Shown here: piece by piece, positions 16,632-27,448 of the stretch | Position numbering within the stretch: position 1 is the first letter of the stretch | How the letters are laid out: each line of letters starts with the position of its first letter | NCBI RefSeq assembly: GCF_000244755.1 | Contig: NZ_AHOO02000005.1 | Span: 992,001-1,056,000, forward strand | Length of the DNA: 64,000 nucleotides | Direction: 5' to 3' | Origin: Leptospira licerasiae serovar Varillal str. VAR 010 | Lineage (GTDB): Bacteria > Spirochaetota > Leptospiria > Leptospirales > Leptospiraceae | Notes under the pieces: model-generated | Database searches by the model: none | Seen by the model: only the letters and a program-made list of their open reading frames with translations | Told to the model about the DNA's origin: nothing | Program-made: the position numbers and the translations under genes

Positions 16632-17525
16632 TTGCTTTCTCCCGCAAAGATCAACTTAGGATTAGAGATCCCTTACAAAAGGCCTGACGGATTTCATGAA
16701 ATTCGAAGCGTATTCTTACGTTTGAATTGGGGAGATGATATTCAGATAGAGCCGATCTCCTCCGGATCTTTCGAATTGGTTTCTAATAACCAGATCATTT
16801 TAGAAAAGAGGCATTTATACGACGAAGTTTCGGAGAAAGGAGACCTAAGTAAGAATATTCTTTTCAAAACATTCTCCAAGATCCGTGCTCATTATAGAGA
16901 GCTTCCTGGCGTGAGGATCTATCTTACTAAAAAAATCCCACCGGCTGCAGGACTTGGAGGTGGATCCACAAACGCCGCTTCCCTTTTCTCTTTTTATTTC
17001 GGTTTAAGTCCCGAGTTTAATTCGGATGATATTTTTAAACTGGCAGCCGAGATCGGAGCCGATGTTCCTTTCTTCTTGTCCGAAAGTCATTGTTTGGTGT
17101 CAGGAAAAGGTGAGATCCTGAAAGAAATACAAGTGCATCCAGGGCAGGGAATTCTGGCTTTAACTCCTCAGGTACTCTCGACTGCCGAAATGTACGCAGG
17201 TCTCAAAAAGCCTTTACAAGCCGACCCTCCCTCGAAAAGATGGATTTCTCTAGGCAATGACGTCGAGTTTTCTTTAAAAGAAGGAAATTGGGCGGCTTTG
17301 AGAGAAAAGCTCGTAAACGACTTCGAGCCTCTTGCCTTCCAAAAGTTTCCCCAACTAGGGAAATTAAAGGAAAGTTTTTTGGCGAATGGAGCTAGTTACT
17401 CCTCCTTAACCGGATCAGGATCTTGTATCTATGGTTTGGTGCAAGGATTGGAGATACGGGAAGAGCTGTTAGCCAAAATGCAAACGGAATTTCCCGACCT
17501 TACGTTTGTAAGCTTTAATTATTAA
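16632..17525 (+). CDS. ispE: 4-diphosphocytidyl-2-C-methyl-D-erythritol kinase
   Basis: This enzyme phosphorylates CDP-methylerythritol at the 2-hydroxyl in the non-mevalonate isoprenoid pathway. It is a GHMP kinase: the N-terminal SPAKINLGLEI, GFHEIRSVF, and the ATP loop PPAAGLGGGSTNAASLF are all present, and the C-terminal GSGSCIYG glycine motif is intact. The frame is open further upstream, but the family begins right at SPAKIN. I choose the TTG at 16632 because AGGA lies six bases before it, giving 297 residues, a normal IspE length. It is followed by tRNA-Gln. Confidence 0.92.
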   Translation: MLSPAKINLGLEIPYKRPDGFHEIRSVFLRLNWGDDIQIEPISSGSFELVSNNQIILEKRHLYDEVSEKGDLSKNILFKTFSKIRAHYRELPGVRIYLTKKIPPAAGLGGGSTNAASLFSFYFGLSPEFNSDDIFKLAAEIGADVPFFLSESHCLVSGKGEILKEIQVHPGQGILALTPQVLSTAEMYAGLKKPLQADPPSKRWISLGNDVEFSLKEGNWAALREKLVNDFEPLAFQKFPQLGKLKESFLANGASYSSLTGSGSCIYGLVQGLEIREELLAKMQTEFPDLTFVSFNY

Positions 17526-17535
17526 AGAATGAAAC

Positions 17536-17611
<76 letters not shown>

Positions 17612-17636
17612 CTGTTTGATTTCACCGGATTACTGA

Positions 17637-18388
17637 ATGGACGCCAAAAAGGAAGCAGTCGCCGTAGTATTAGCTGCGGGAAAGGGAACCCGCATGAAGA
17701 CGGAGCTCCCAAAGGTGGCTGTTCCTTTAAATGGAAAGCCTCTTTTAAACCATGTTATTGATCACCTCAAAGAAGCAGGTATCAATGACATAGTCATAGT
17801 TGTAGGCTATAAAAAAGAAGAAGTCCAAGCTCTTTGTGCAGGAATTTCAGGCATTCGTTTCGCCGAACAAAAAGAGCAATTAGGCACAGCTCACGCAGTA
17901 TTAAGTGCCGAAGAATTTGTTAAGTCCCATAAAGGCCCTATTCTTGTAGCTTGTGGTGATGTTCCAATGATCACTGGGGACACATTCGGTTCTCTCGTTT
18001 CTACTCATGTCCAAAATGGATTCTCCGCTACTCTTCTTTCCGCTAAGGTGGATGTTCCTACCGGTTACGGAAGGATCGTTCGTAATTCTTCCGGAGAAGT
18101 AACCGCAATCGTAGAAGAAAAAGACGCAGATGCGGAACAGAAAAAAATAAACGAGATCAACACCGGAACTTATGTTTTCAGTTCTGAAATTCTTTTCGAA
18201 TCTCTTAGAAAAATAGGAAACAGCAACGCTCAGGGAGAATATTATCTTCCTGATCTAGTAGAGTTGTATAAAAAAGAAGGAAAAAAGTTGGGCGCAGTAA
18301 TTCTTAAAAACAGCGGAGAAAGCCAAGGCGTAAATTCTCCTGCAGATCTGGAAAACTTAGCGGCAGTTTTAAATGGAGCGGTTGCAAA

Positions 18389-18392
<4 letters not shown>
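17637..18392 (+). CDS. glmU: GlmU-type N-acetylglucosamine-1-phosphate uridylyltransferase (N-terminal domain only)
   Basis: A 251-residue nucleotidyltransferase. The canonical signature [17 protein letters not shown] is at about 10-26, with [19 protein letters not shown] and [10 protein letters not shown] further on, all typical of the pyrophosphorylase half of GlmU. Bifunctional GlmU is about 450 residues; the C-terminal left-handed beta-helix acetyltransferase half is missing here, with no sign of a frameshift, and the gene runs straight into prs by an ATGA overlap. The acetyltransferase step must come from another protein, for which the gene at 55839 is a candidate. Confidence 0.9.
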
Positions 18393-19330
<938 letters not shown>

Positions 19331-19347
19331 GAACAAGGGTAAAGAAA

Positions 19348-19968
19348 ATGAGCCACAAATTAGCTGTTAAAAAAAGGACTGAAACCGGCAAGAACGTAAA
19401 CAATCGTCTTCGTGCCGACGGACAAGTTCCTATTAACATTATCGGAGGCGGAAATGCCGCATCCGGTTCCGTAAACGAGAAAGAACTTGAAAAACTAGTT
19501 CATTCCGGTATCCGCCAATCCACTCTGATCGAGTTGGAAGTTGAGGGAGAAGGAGTCCAAAAGGTTTTCGTAAAAGAAGTACAACGTTTTCCTGAGATCG
19601 ACAGGATCCGCCACGTAGACTTCTACAAAGTAGAGCCTGGTAAAAAGATCGTTACTAAGATCGGAATTCGCACCGAAGGGACTGCGAAAGGTTCTAAGAT
19701 GGGAGGCCAGTTCGACCATTTGATCCACGAGATCCGTGTGAAAACTGTTCCTGAGGATCTGGTTGAGACTCTTGTTTTAGATGTAACCGATCTAGATGTA
19801 GGCGATTTTATCAAAGTTAGTAATTTAAAAGTTCCTGCAAGTTGGGAAATTTTGGTTAACGGAGATCCGATCGTAGCAGCAGTTCTGAAAACCAAAGCTT
19901 TACTTGCTCAAGAAAGAGCGGAAGCTAAGGAAGCTGCTGGAGCAAAACCAGGTAAAAAAGGGAAATAA
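19348..19968 (+). CDS. rplY: 50S ribosomal protein L25/general stress protein Ctc
   Basis: A 206-residue long-form L25 (CTC/TL5 type). The N-terminal 5S-rRNA-binding domain (about 1-95) includes KKRTETGKNVNNRLRADGQV and IRHVDFYKV. The C-terminal TL5 beta domain (about 96-190) has GTAKGSKMGGQFDHLIHEI and LKVPASWEILVNGDPI, and the tail is Lys/Ala-rich. AAGGG(T)AAAG precedes the ATG. It sits in the prs-rplY-pth cluster. Confidence 0.95.
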   Translation: MSHKLAVKKRTETGKNVNNRLRADGQVPINIIGGGNAASGSVNEKELEKLVHSGIRQSTLIELEVEGEGVQKVFVKEVQRFPEIDRIRHVDFYKVEPGKKIVTKIGIRTEGTAKGSKMGGQFDHLIHEIRVKTVPEDLVETLVLDVTDLDVGDFIKVSNLKVPASWEILVNGDPIVAAVLKTKALLAQERAEAKEAAGAKPGKKGK

Positions 19969-20010
19969 TTTCCCCGTCCCGAGATCTAAAAATTTGGAGT
20001 ACATTATTGT

Positions 20011-20574
20011 ATGAAGCTAATCGTCGGATTGGGTAATCCCGGAGACAAATACAATAATAACCGAGCGAATATCGGCTTCAAAATTTTGGACGTGATCGCC
20101 AATAATATCAACGTCGAGATCAAGACTAAAAAGAAAAAGTCTTTGATCGGGCGAGGTGATTTCGAAGGAGAAGAGGTCGTATTATTGAAACCTCAGACCT
20201 TCAGCGATCTGTCGGGAGAATCCGTTCTGTACATAGCTTCCTTCCTGAAAATTCAGGTACAGGATATTCTTGTGATCCACGAAGATTGGACCTTACCCTT
20301 GGGTAAAATCGTAGTGGATAAGGGAGCTAACGGGAACGAAAATCCAGGGATCAAATCAGTGATCCAATCCTTACGTTCTCCAAACTTTATCCGCATTCGA
20401 ATTGGGATAGGCAACGACCAATTTGACGGAACTAACCTAGATGGATTTTTGAAGGAAGATTTCCAGCCTTTAGAAAACTTGAGTTTGATCCAGATCATCA
20501 ACGATGCAGAAGCAGCGATTCGCTCTATCAGTTTGGGCGATATCGAAGACGTGATCGAAAAATACAGACTGTAA
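20011..20574 (+). CDS. pth: Peptidyl-tRNA hydrolase homologue lacking active-site residues
   Basis: A 187-residue protein in the classic rplY-pth position, full length and with the Pth fold signature LIVGLGNPGDKY (Asn9 = E. coli Asn10). However, the catalytic residues are replaced. His20 is Ala19 (NNRANIGF where TRHN is normal). Met67-Asn68 are Ser65-Asp66 (TFSDLSG). Asp93 is Glu91 (VIHEDWTLP). His113-Asn114 are Asn111-Pro112 (NENPG where GHNG is normal). The frame is intact, so this is a drifted paralogue under selection rather than a pseudogene. Hydrolase activity on peptidyl-tRNA is doubtful. A separate Pth or Pth2/ArfB-type enzyme would be needed elsewhere in the genome. Confidence 0.88.
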   Translation: MKLIVGLGNPGDKYNNNRANIGFKILDVIANNINVEIKTKKKKSLIGRGDFEGEEVVLLKPQTFSDLSGESVLYIASFLKIQVQDILVIHEDWTLPLGKIVVDKGANGNENPGIKSVIQSLRSPNFIRIRIGIGNDQFDGTNLDGFLKEDFQPLENLSLIQIINDAEAAIRSISLGDIEDVIEKYRL

Positions 20575-20751
20575 AAATCCTTTACTTTTCCGGAAAAAAA
20601 GGGACTCTGATTGTGGGAACTTTTTCTACAGAATCGGTTTCCAAATATTATACCGGTTTACGATTCCGGCAGGTCCAATGCCTGCTTCCTTTAGTCTAAT
20701 TCTACGGGAAGAATGTGGCTCCGAAGAGATGGCGGAGCTTGGGAGTTACAC

Positions 20752-22728
20752 ATGAATAACAATAATAAAGGTCTTAGATTACTTATCCTTTTTATCTTAG
20801 TAATCCTAGGATTAGCACTTCTAGTACCGCAGATCCAAACTGCTCTGGGAAAACCTAGAATATTACCGTTCTCCCAATTTATGAACATGGTAGAACCGGA
20901 AGCTTCTTCCAAACCGAAAGGTAAACTGGTTAAGACAACTGATTCCAATTTTCCCGGTTGCGACAAGCTGATCCTGGAAGGGGACATGATCAAAGGTTGT
21001 TACGAACCATTTGAAGAAGGAGCAGCAAAGGCACCTGTCCGCTTTGAGACCAGGATTGCTCCTATAGACAAAGAATTCCTTTCTTCCTTAAGAAAAACGA
21101 ATATCGATCTGGAAGTAGTTCCTTCAGAGAACGGACATGGATTCGGAATGTTAAGTTCCTTCCTTCTGATCGCTGTGATCGGTATTTTCGTATTTTACTT
21201 TTTTATTATGCGCCAAGTCCAGTCTACAGGTAATAAGGCTTTTTCTTTCGGAAAATCCAAAGCCAAGATGACTGTGGATCCAAAGGTTAAGGTAAGTTTT
21301 GCGGACGTTGCGGGATGCGAAGAAGCCAAAACCGAATTGGTAGAAATTATAGAGTTCTTAAAAGATCCTAAAAAATTCCAAGCAATGGGTGCAAGGATCC
21401 CTACCGGAGTTCTTTTAGTAGGTCCTCCAGGAACAGGTAAGACCTTGCTTGCTAGAGCCGTTGCTGGAGAAGCAGGCGTACCATTCTTCAGCATCTCCGG
21501 TTCCGATTTCGTAGAAATGTTTGTGGGTGTGGGAGCTTCTCGTGTTCGCGACTTGTTCGAACAAGGTAAGAAAAACTCTCCATGTATCATCTTTATCGAC
21601 GAGATCGATGCAGTCGGAAGATTGAGAGGAGCCGGATGGGGCGGCGGTCACGACGAAAGAGAACAGACCCTGAACCAGATGCTCGTTGAGATGGACGGTT
21701 TCGAGAAAAACGAAGGTGTGATCGTAATGGCAGCTACAAACCGTGCTGACGTTTTAGATCCTGCGTTACTCAGACCTGGTCGTTTCGACCGCCAAGTAAT
21801 GGTAGATCTTCCTGATTTAGTGGGAAGAGAGCAGATCCTGAAAGTGCATTCTAGAAAAGTGCCTTTAACCAGCGATATCTCTTTGAATTCTATAGCGAGA
21901 GGAACCCCTGGATTTACAGGTGCGGATCTTTCTAACCTGATCAATGAGGCAGCTCTACTTGCTGCACGTAAGAATAAAAAACGTGTAACTCAAGAAGAAT
22001 TGGAAGAGGCTCGCGACAAAGTGATGATGGGTCCTGAGCGTAGATCCTTCTTCATTTCCGAAAAGGAAAAAGAAGTGATTGCGTATCATGAAGCAGGTCA
22101 CGCGATCTTAGGAACACTTTTGGCTTACACGGAGCCTGTTCACAAAGTGACTATCATTCCAAGAGGAAGAGCGTTAGGGCTTACTCAGTCTCTCCCTACG
22201 GAAGACAAACATATTCATACTAAAGCATATTGGTTGGATCAGATCGTAGTTTGTATGGGTGGGTTCATCGCGGAAGAGTATAAGTTTAAAATGACTTCCA
22301 CCGGTTCCAGCAATGATATCCAACAAGCTACCAATATCGCAAGAAGAATGGTCTGCGATTGGGGAATGTCCGAAAAACTGGGTACGATCAATTACGGAAG
22401 CGGTCACGAGAGTCCTTTCTTAGGAAGGGATATGGGTCAGAGCAATAAGGCTTATAGCGAAGAATTTGCCGCAATGATCGACAAAGAGATTCGCAATATC
22501 GTGCAAACCTGTCTGGACAAAGGCCGTGAGTTGGTCCGTAAAAACTCTACCAAGTTCGAGAATTTGGCAAAAGCGCTTCTTGCAAAGGAAACTGTTTCTC
22601 ACGACGAGTTGATGGCGATCGTTCATCCTTCTCACGAAGAAACTAAAAAGAAAGCAGAACGTTCTAGCAAAAAGGAAAAGTCGGGAGAAATTCCTAACAA
22701 ACCTGCATATTCTACCGGCATTGAATGA
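20752..22728 (+). CDS. ftsH: ATP-dependent zinc metalloprotease FtsH
   Basis: A 658-residue membrane-anchored AAA protease that degrades misassembled membrane proteins and short-lived regulators. Two N-terminal TM helices (about 8-27 and 137-154) flank a periplasmic domain. The Walker A GPPGTGKT is at 224-231, Walker B FIDEID at 281-286, the [23 protein letters not shown] follows, and the zinc site HEAGH is at 446-450. I use the ATG at 20752 (GGGAG six bases upstream) instead of a possible start at 20713, which would put 13 hydrophilic residues ahead of the TM helix. It overlaps the EVE gene by four bases. Confidence 0.96.
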   Translation: MNNNNKGLRLLILFILVILGLALLVPQIQTALGKPRILPFSQFMNMVEPEASSKPKGKLVKTTDSNFPGCDKLILEGDMIKGCYEPFEEGAAKAPVRFETRIAPIDKEFLSSLRKTNIDLEVVPSENGHGFGMLSSFLLIAVIGIFVFYFFIMRQVQSTGNKAFSFGKSKAKMTVDPKVKVSFADVAGCEEAKTELVEIIEFLKDPKKFQAMGARIPTGVLLVGPPGTGKTLLARAVAGEAGVPFFSISGSDFVEMFVGVGASRVRDLFEQGKKNSPCIIFIDEIDAVGRLRGAGWGGGHDEREQTLNQMLVEMDGFEKNEGVIVMAATNRADVLDPALLRPGRFDRQVMVDLPDLVGREQILKVHSRKVPLTSDISLNSIARGTPGFTGADLSNLINEAALLAARKNKKRVTQEELEEARDKVMMGPERRSFFISEKEKEVIAYHEAGHAILGTLLAYTEPVHKVTIIPRGRALGLTQSLPTEDKHIHTKAYWLDQIVVCMGGFIAEEYKFKMTSTGSSNDIQQATNIARRMVCDWGMSEKLGTINYGSGHESPFLGRDMGQSNKAYSEEFAAMIDKEIRNIVQTCLDKGRELVRKNSTKFENLAKALLAKETVSHDELMAIVHPSHEETKKKAERSSKKEKSGEIPNKPAYSTGIE

Positions 22729-23204
22729 AATTTTGGCTTTTTAAGACCGAGCCTGACGTTTTTTCCATAGATACCTTGGCTTCTTCTCCCGGCAAAACAG
22801 CGCCGTGGGAGGGAGTCAGAGGATATGGCGCGAGAAATTACCTTAGGGATGAGATCAAAAAAAAGGATCTCATCCTTTTCTACCATAGCAGTTGTAAACC
22901 TCCTCATGTAGCAGGACTTGCGGAAGTAGTCAAAGAAGGTTATCCGGATCATTTCGCTTTCGATAAGAAACATAAGTATTATGATCCCAAAAGTGATCCC
23001 CAAAAACCGACCTGGTTCATGGTGGATGTGAAATTTAAGGAAAAATTTTCTCGCCCAATTTCGCTAGAAGAATTAAGATCCCACGGGCAACTAAAAGGAA
23101 TGGTCCTTTTGCAGCCGGGGGGGAGACTTTCGATCCAACCGGTTAGCGAAGAACATTTTCATTATATTTGTAAATTGGCCGGGGCAAAAAGTCTTCCCGG
23201 TTAG
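22725..23204 (+). CDS. EVE-domain protein
   Basis: A 159-residue protein that is essentially one EVE domain (Thy28/ThyN1 type), related to PUA and YTH folds and thought to bind modified bases in DNA or RNA. Diagnostic parts are [14 protein letters not shown] at the start, [24 protein letters not shown] and [14 protein letters not shown]. It begins within the ftsH stop (ATGA), so the two are co-translated. Confidence 0.9.
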   Translation: MKFWLFKTEPDVFSIDTLASSPGKTAPWEGVRGYGARNYLRDEIKKKDLILFYHSSCKPPHVAGLAEVVKEGYPDHFAFDKKHKYYDPKSDPQKPTWFMVDVKFKEKFSRPISLEELRSHGQLKGMVLLQPGGRLSIQPVSEEHFHYICKLAGAKSLPG

Positions 23205-23215
23205 GGAGATTTTTG

Positions 23216-25240
23216 GTGAATATTTTCCGAAAAATTCGGAACTTCAGCTTTATTCTGCTGACCCTTATCCTAGCTATAGGCTCTCTATATTCTCAGGAAG
23301 ATGTTCCCGTTTTTCCGATCTCCGGTTCCATGTCCGGAACTCCCATAAATAAATTTACTTTTGTCCGAAAGATCCGTCCGGGAGAAGTGAAAACTCCGAC
23401 TGACTTAGAATCAGGTGACTGGACTAGGATGGATAAGGACAGTCTCTCTTTCAGTTTTACAGACGATCAGTTTTTAATTAAGTTCAAGATACAAGCTCCT
23501 CCTAAGGAAGGAACCATCTCTTGGTATTTGGTTCTGAATAACCCGGGAATGGAAAATCTCACTGTCTTCAAAAGAGTCTGGGGACCACAAGGATGGATCT
23601 GGTCGGAACTTTCCAGAGATACGAGGATGTCCTACATCCAACCGGCATTCTTGATAGAAACTCCTCCAAATAAGCAGGAAGAATTTTTAATACATGCTTC
23701 CACTAGAAGATCCTTGGTCTTGAATTTCCAAGCCTGGGCTCCTAAGGAATTCGCCGCTCATATCCAAATGGAGAATCTTTTTTTAGGGATCTTCTTTGGA
23801 GCGATCGGGATCATGTTGGTGTATAATGGATTTCTTGCATTCGTAGTGAAGGACTCCAGTTATTTCTTCTACGTTTTTTATCTATTATTCTACGGGCTTT
23901 GGCAGATGGCAGTTACAGGTGTCGGGGCCCAATATCTGATCCCGGCTCCGGCTACTTCCTGGAACGATTATCTGACCGGATTCGCTTTCTTGTCAGTGGC
24001 ATTTTCCCTTTTATTTACTCGTTCTTTCTTACATATGGAAAGAGAGACAGGCTGGAAGAATTATGCTTTTTTAATATTGGCGGCATTCGCTATTTTCGGG
24101 TTTATCGCATCTTTGTTCTCCAGCATTTATGGACCGATGATCTGGGCGGTGTCCTGGTATCCTTTCCTTGCAGCCGTTTTAGTGATCTATTCGGCTGCGA
24201 TCCGATTAAGAAGGGGCTATCGTCCGGCACGTTATTTCCTATTGGCCTGGTCCGTTCTTATCCTTTTCGTTTTGATAACCGCACTTAGGAATTTATCCAT
24301 AATCCAAGATACGGAACTCACTCATTGGTCCGCTCAGTTCGGCTCCTTAGTGGAGATGACCCTTCTTTCTTTTGCTTTGGCAGATAGGATCAAAACATTA
24401 GAGAAAGATTCTCTGCAAGCTCGACTGGAAAATTACGAAAGCCAATTAAAGTTAACCGAAATCGAGCAAGAGCTTAAGATCGCGAGAGAACTGCAAGAGT
24501 CAATTCTTCCCGATCGTTTGCCCGAAGTGAAAAATCTCAAACTTTCGGTTCGAAGCGAATTTGCAAGTTCCGTGGGCGGGGACTTCTATGATTTCCAACA
24601 CTTGGAGTCCGGCAAGTTAGGCATCTTTTTATCGGATGTTTCCGGCCATGGTGTTCCTGCTGCGATTATTTCTTCGATGGTTAAGTTGGCATTTTCAATC
24701 GAATCCAGAAAGAATGAAGATCCTGCGGAAGTTTTGAGAAGTATTAATAGATCTTTGAGCGGCAAGTATGGAAAACATTTCATCACCGCGGCCTATCTTC
24801 TGATCGATCCGGAGAACGGAAAGGTGACCTATTCTAATGCGGGACATCCTCCTATTGTTGCAATAGATAAGGAATCGGGAGAGACAAAAGAAATTTTCTT
24901 ACCCGGCTGGATTATGGGAATGGACCCGAATCTGAAAAACTCTGTGGTCGAGTTCCAGATGAAACCAGGAGATCGTTTGATAGTTTATACGGATGGGATC
25001 ACCGAAGCCAGAAGTAAAAACGGTGAAATTTTCGGATTCCAGAGATTTTATAAATTATTAAGCGATCAAATGAAATCGCACGGAGAAAAACTCGGGGAAG
25101 ATCTGTTTGCAACTGTGAGAAGTTTTACCGGGGGCAGAAAACATTTCGAAGACGATCTAACTTTTCTCGTCTTAGATTATTTGCCGATCCCCGATGAGAG
25201 CCGAAAAAAGGAAACTACTTCGAGTTTTTCAAAAAGCTGA
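23216..25240 (+). CDS. 7TM (DISM) receptor with SpoIIE-type PP2C phosphatase domain
   Basis: A 674-residue membrane sensor. After a signal peptide come an extracytoplasmic 7TMR-DISMED2-like beta domain (about 30-180), seven TM helices (about 185-385), a coiled coil (LENYESQLKLTEIEQELKIA) and a SpoIIE/RsbU PP2C phosphatase (about 430-660; LQESILPDRLPE, GGDFYDF, DVSGHGVPAAIISS, YSNAGHPP, YTDGITEAR). Such proteins dephosphorylate anti-sigma-factor antagonists and so drive a partner-switching stress response. The start is the GTG at 23216, seven bases after AGGGAG; the TTG at 23213 would be too close. The 3' end overlaps the convergent cytochrome by 26 bases. Confidence 0.9.
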   Translation: MNIFRKIRNFSFILLTLILAIGSLYSQEDVPVFPISGSMSGTPINKFTFVRKIRPGEVKTPTDLESGDWTRMDKDSLSFSFTDDQFLIKFKIQAPPKEGTISWYLVLNNPGMENLTVFKRVWGPQGWIWSELSRDTRMSYIQPAFLIETPPNKQEEFLIHASTRRSLVLNFQAWAPKEFAAHIQMENLFLGIFFGAIGIMLVYNGFLAFVVKDSSYFFYVFYLLFYGLWQMAVTGVGAQYLIPAPATSWNDYLTGFAFLSVAFSLLFTRSFLHMERETGWKNYAFLILAAFAIFGFIASLFSSIYGPMIWAVSWYPFLAAVLVIYSAAIRLRRGYRPARYFLLAWSVLILFVLITALRNLSIIQDTELTHWSAQFGSLVEMTLLSFALADRIKTLEKDSLQARLENYESQLKLTEIEQELKIARELQESILPDRLPEVKNLKLSVRSEFASSVGGDFYDFQHLESGKLGIFLSDVSGHGVPAAIISSMVKLAFSIESRKNEDPAEVLRSINRSLSGKYGKHFITAAYLLIDPENGKVTYSNAGHPPIVAIDKESGETKEIFLPGWIMGMDPNLKNSVVEFQMKPGDRLIVYTDGITEARSKNGEIFGFQRFYKLLSDQMKSHGEKLGEDLFATVRSFTGGRKHFEDDLTFLVLDYLPIPDESRKKETTSSFSKS

Positions 25241-25592
25241 TCAGATCGTTGGAAACTTGGATCGGACGTTTTCTGTAGCTCTTCTTATATTCTTTTTTAT
25301 ATTCCTTGTGACAGTTTTTGCAGGAAGATTCCAGATCTCCTGAAGCAAGAGCGGTGTCTGTGATCTCTTTCCACTTTGCTTTTTGTTCGTCCAAGGCCCA
25401 GTTTGGAACTTCTTTCAAGATCCGTTCGAGAGCTGCTTTATCTCCTTTTTTAGCTTTTTTGGAAGCAGGTTTTGTATAATCTTCCATAAAGTCGTGTAAC
25501 GTGGTTTCCGTAGTTCCGGATTGGGCATAGGAGGCGGAAACCCCTAATAAGAATAATAAAGTGAAACAAATATTTTTAAGTGTACGGTTCAT
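25215..25592 (-). CDS. Exported monohaem c-type cytochrome
   Basis: A 125-residue protein with a signal peptide (ICFTLLFLLGVSASYA) and one covalent-haem motif, CKNCH, at 91-95 near the C-terminus, within a Lys-rich segment (KEYKKEYKKSYRKR). The C-terminal haem site after a helical body resembles cytochrome c-prime/c556-type four-helix bundles. It is periplasmic by inference. It overlaps the phosphatase gene tail to tail by 26 bases and is otherwise monocistronic. Confidence 0.85.
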   Translation of the reverse strand: MNRTLKNICFTLLFLLGVSASYAQSGTTETTLHDFMEDYTKPASKKAKKGDKAALERILKEVPNWALDEQKAKWKEITDTALASGDLESSCKNCHKEYKKEYKKSYRKRPIQVSNDLISFLKNSK

Positions 25593-25737
25593 CTGAGAAA
25601 GTCCTCTTTTTCCTATATTTTTAAGTCTTTATAAGTTTAGGGAAGTTCTTTCCACTTTTTAAGAAAGAATCATAGTTTCGAAAAATTAGCATGCTTACAA
25701 AATTTTGGGAACTTGAGAGAAAGGAGAAGTTCGGATC

Positions 25738-27237
25738 TCAATCTAAGATTCGATTCCATTCCTGGTCGTAATAACGTACAAGACTTTGATTGTCTAATCG
25801 ATTCGGTTCAGTAGGGACTCTGGACATATCTTGTGGAAATTCCGAAATGGATTTGAGTTCTGTTTCATTCAGGAATTTTAATCCTACAGGCAGGTCTTTT
25901 CTGTATCCTCCCAATTTTCCGACACTTCCTAAAACAAATCCCCATTCTCCGAAGGAAGGAACGTAAACGTGCAAGGCTTTGGTATTAAATCCTGATTCCC
26001 TGAGAGTTGCTTCTACACACCAGAAAGACATTCTAGCGAATAGAGGAGAAGTAGATTGTATCTCTACAACCGAAAATTCGTTGAGCCTTCTTTTTAAACT
26101 TCTGTAAAATGCGGTGCTGTATAATTTTCCGATGGAGAAGTTGCTTGGGTCGGGAAAATCTATCAGCACCACGTCGAAGACCGAATTCGATTCTTCTAAC
26201 CATAAAAAGGCGTCCGCGTTTTGGACTGTTACTTTAGGATTTTTTAAACTAGATCCGTTGATCTCCGTAAGAAGGGGTTGCTCCGAAAAGATCCGTGTCA
26301 TCTCAGGGTCCAAGTCCACTAATGTGATAGATTCAATGCCTGGATATTTTAAGATCTCTCTTACCGCTAAACCGTCTCCCCCTCCTAAAACCAATACTCT
26401 TTTCGGGTTCGGATGAGAGAGAAGGGCAGGGTGCGCTAATGTTTCATGATATCTATATTCGTCCCTGGAACTGAATTGCAAATGCCCGTTCAGGAAAAGT
26501 CTGAGTTCGTTTTTGTATCTGGTGACTATGATCTTTTGGAAATTGGTTTGTTTGGAGTAGATGATCTCGTCTGAAAAAAGATTTTCTTCACTATAATAAG
26601 TGATCATTTCGGAAAATGCAAAACCCAATCCTAATAGGGTCAATACAAGTGCGGATTTTGCTCTTAATAGATTTTTGTGCTTTTCGGATAGGGGAAGGAC
26701 GAATGTGCCCCATAGTGCGGTCCCCGCATTTAGCAATCCGAAAAAGAAAGAAGTCCTAACCATTCCTAGTTTAGGAGCGAAAAAGATTGGAAATGCCAAC
26801 GAGGCAAGAAGCGCTCCGGCATAATCTAAGCTGAGCACTTTGGAAACCATATCACGAAATCCTAATTTATTTTTTAGGATACGAAGAAGTAGGGGTATCT
26901 CCATACCAACCAGGGTTCCGACGGCAACTACGATACTGAAAAGTGGGATTTGAAAAATTCGAGTCTGTCCGAAACTTAGGAATAGAATTGCCGCGCTGAA
27001 TCCGCCTAATAATCCTAAGGCGAGTTCCACATCTAAAAATTTAGGGATCAGGTCTTCGATTAAGTATCTGGAAAGCCAACTACCGATCCCCATGGAGAAC
27101 AAATACACTCCGATGACTAAAGAGAATTGAGTGACTGTTTCTCCGAGTAAATAACTCGCCACAGTGCCTGCTAACAGCTCGTATACTAAACCGCAGGAAG
27201 AAAGGATTAAGACGGAGATTAATAAGGCTCTCTGCAG
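25738..27237 (-). CDS. Membrane-fused spermidine/spermine synthase-like protein
   Basis: A polyamine aminopropyltransferase-like Rossmann domain at the C-terminus ([41 protein letters not shown]) fused to an N-terminal membrane domain of about six to seven helices. The earliest ATG/GTG/TTG is GTG at 27162, but the frame is open upstream and encodes the conserved first helix ([20 protein letters not shown], joining [11 protein letters not shown]). No standard start exists there. The CTG at 27237, eight bases after a GGGGGG run and one base after the stop of the preceding small gene, is the best candidate. The operon with a DUF4178 gene matches neighbourhoods seen in other phyla. Substrate not established. 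Confidence 0.8.
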   Translation of the reverse strand: MQRALLISVLILSSCGLVYELLAGTVASYLLGETVTQFSLVIGVYLFSMGIGSWLSRYLIEDLIPKFLDVELALGLLGGFSAAILFLSFGQTRIFQIPLFSIVVAVGTLVGMEIPLLLRILKNKLGFRDMVSKVLSLDYAGALLASLAFPIFFAPKLGMVRTSFFFGLLNAGTALWGTFVLPLSEKHKNLLRAKSALVLTLLGLGFAFSEMITYYSEENLFSDEIIYSKQTNFQKIIVTRYKNELRLFLNGHLQFSSRDEYRYHETLAHPALLSHPNPKRVLVLGGGDGLAVREILKYPGIESITLVDLDPEMTRIFSEQPLLTEINGSSLKNPKVTVQNADAFLWLEESNSVFDVVLIDFPDPSNFSIGKLYSTAFYRSLKRRLNEFSVVEIQSTSPLFARMSFWCVEATLRESGFNTKALHVYVPSFGEWGFVLGSVGKLGGYRKDLPVGLKFLNETELKSISEFPQDMSRVPTEPNRLDNQSLVRYYDQEWNRILD

Positions 27238-27238
27238 T

Positions 27239-27439
27239 TTATTTTCCCCCCGGGAAATTTCTAGTGAACCAAGCGTAATGAGAACGATAGATGCCTGGGT
27301 TCTGTCTGACAGTCTTAGGGACCTGGCTCACTTCTTCAAAATCGGTGGAGGCTCCACCTTTCGAGTATTCCGAAAGAAATCCCAGCCCTATTGAGGCTGC
27401 AAACAGAGGATAAACAAGGCCTTTTACAAAATCCCACAT
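27239..27439 (-). CDS. Small single-TM protein
   Basis: A 66-residue protein preceded by AAGGA six bases before its ATG. It has one hydrophobic segment ([18 protein letters not shown]) followed by a polar tail that ends in a basic, aromatic stretch ([19 protein letters not shown]). It lies between the DUF4178 gene (9 bases) and the spermidine synthase (overlap by coupling), the slot that small DUF350/DUF4247-type membrane proteins occupy in comparable operons. I cannot assign it to either family by eye. Confidence 0.7.
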   Translation of the reverse strand: MWDFVKGLVYPLFAASIGLGFLSEYSKGGASTDFEEVSQVPKTVRQNPGIYRSHYAWFTRNFPGGK

Positions 27440-27448
27440 AATAAATCC

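Noticed and set aside
20713..20751. Extended N-terminus for FtsH
   Set aside because: The added 13 residues are not part of the family and the ATG at 20752 has GGGAG six bases upstream.
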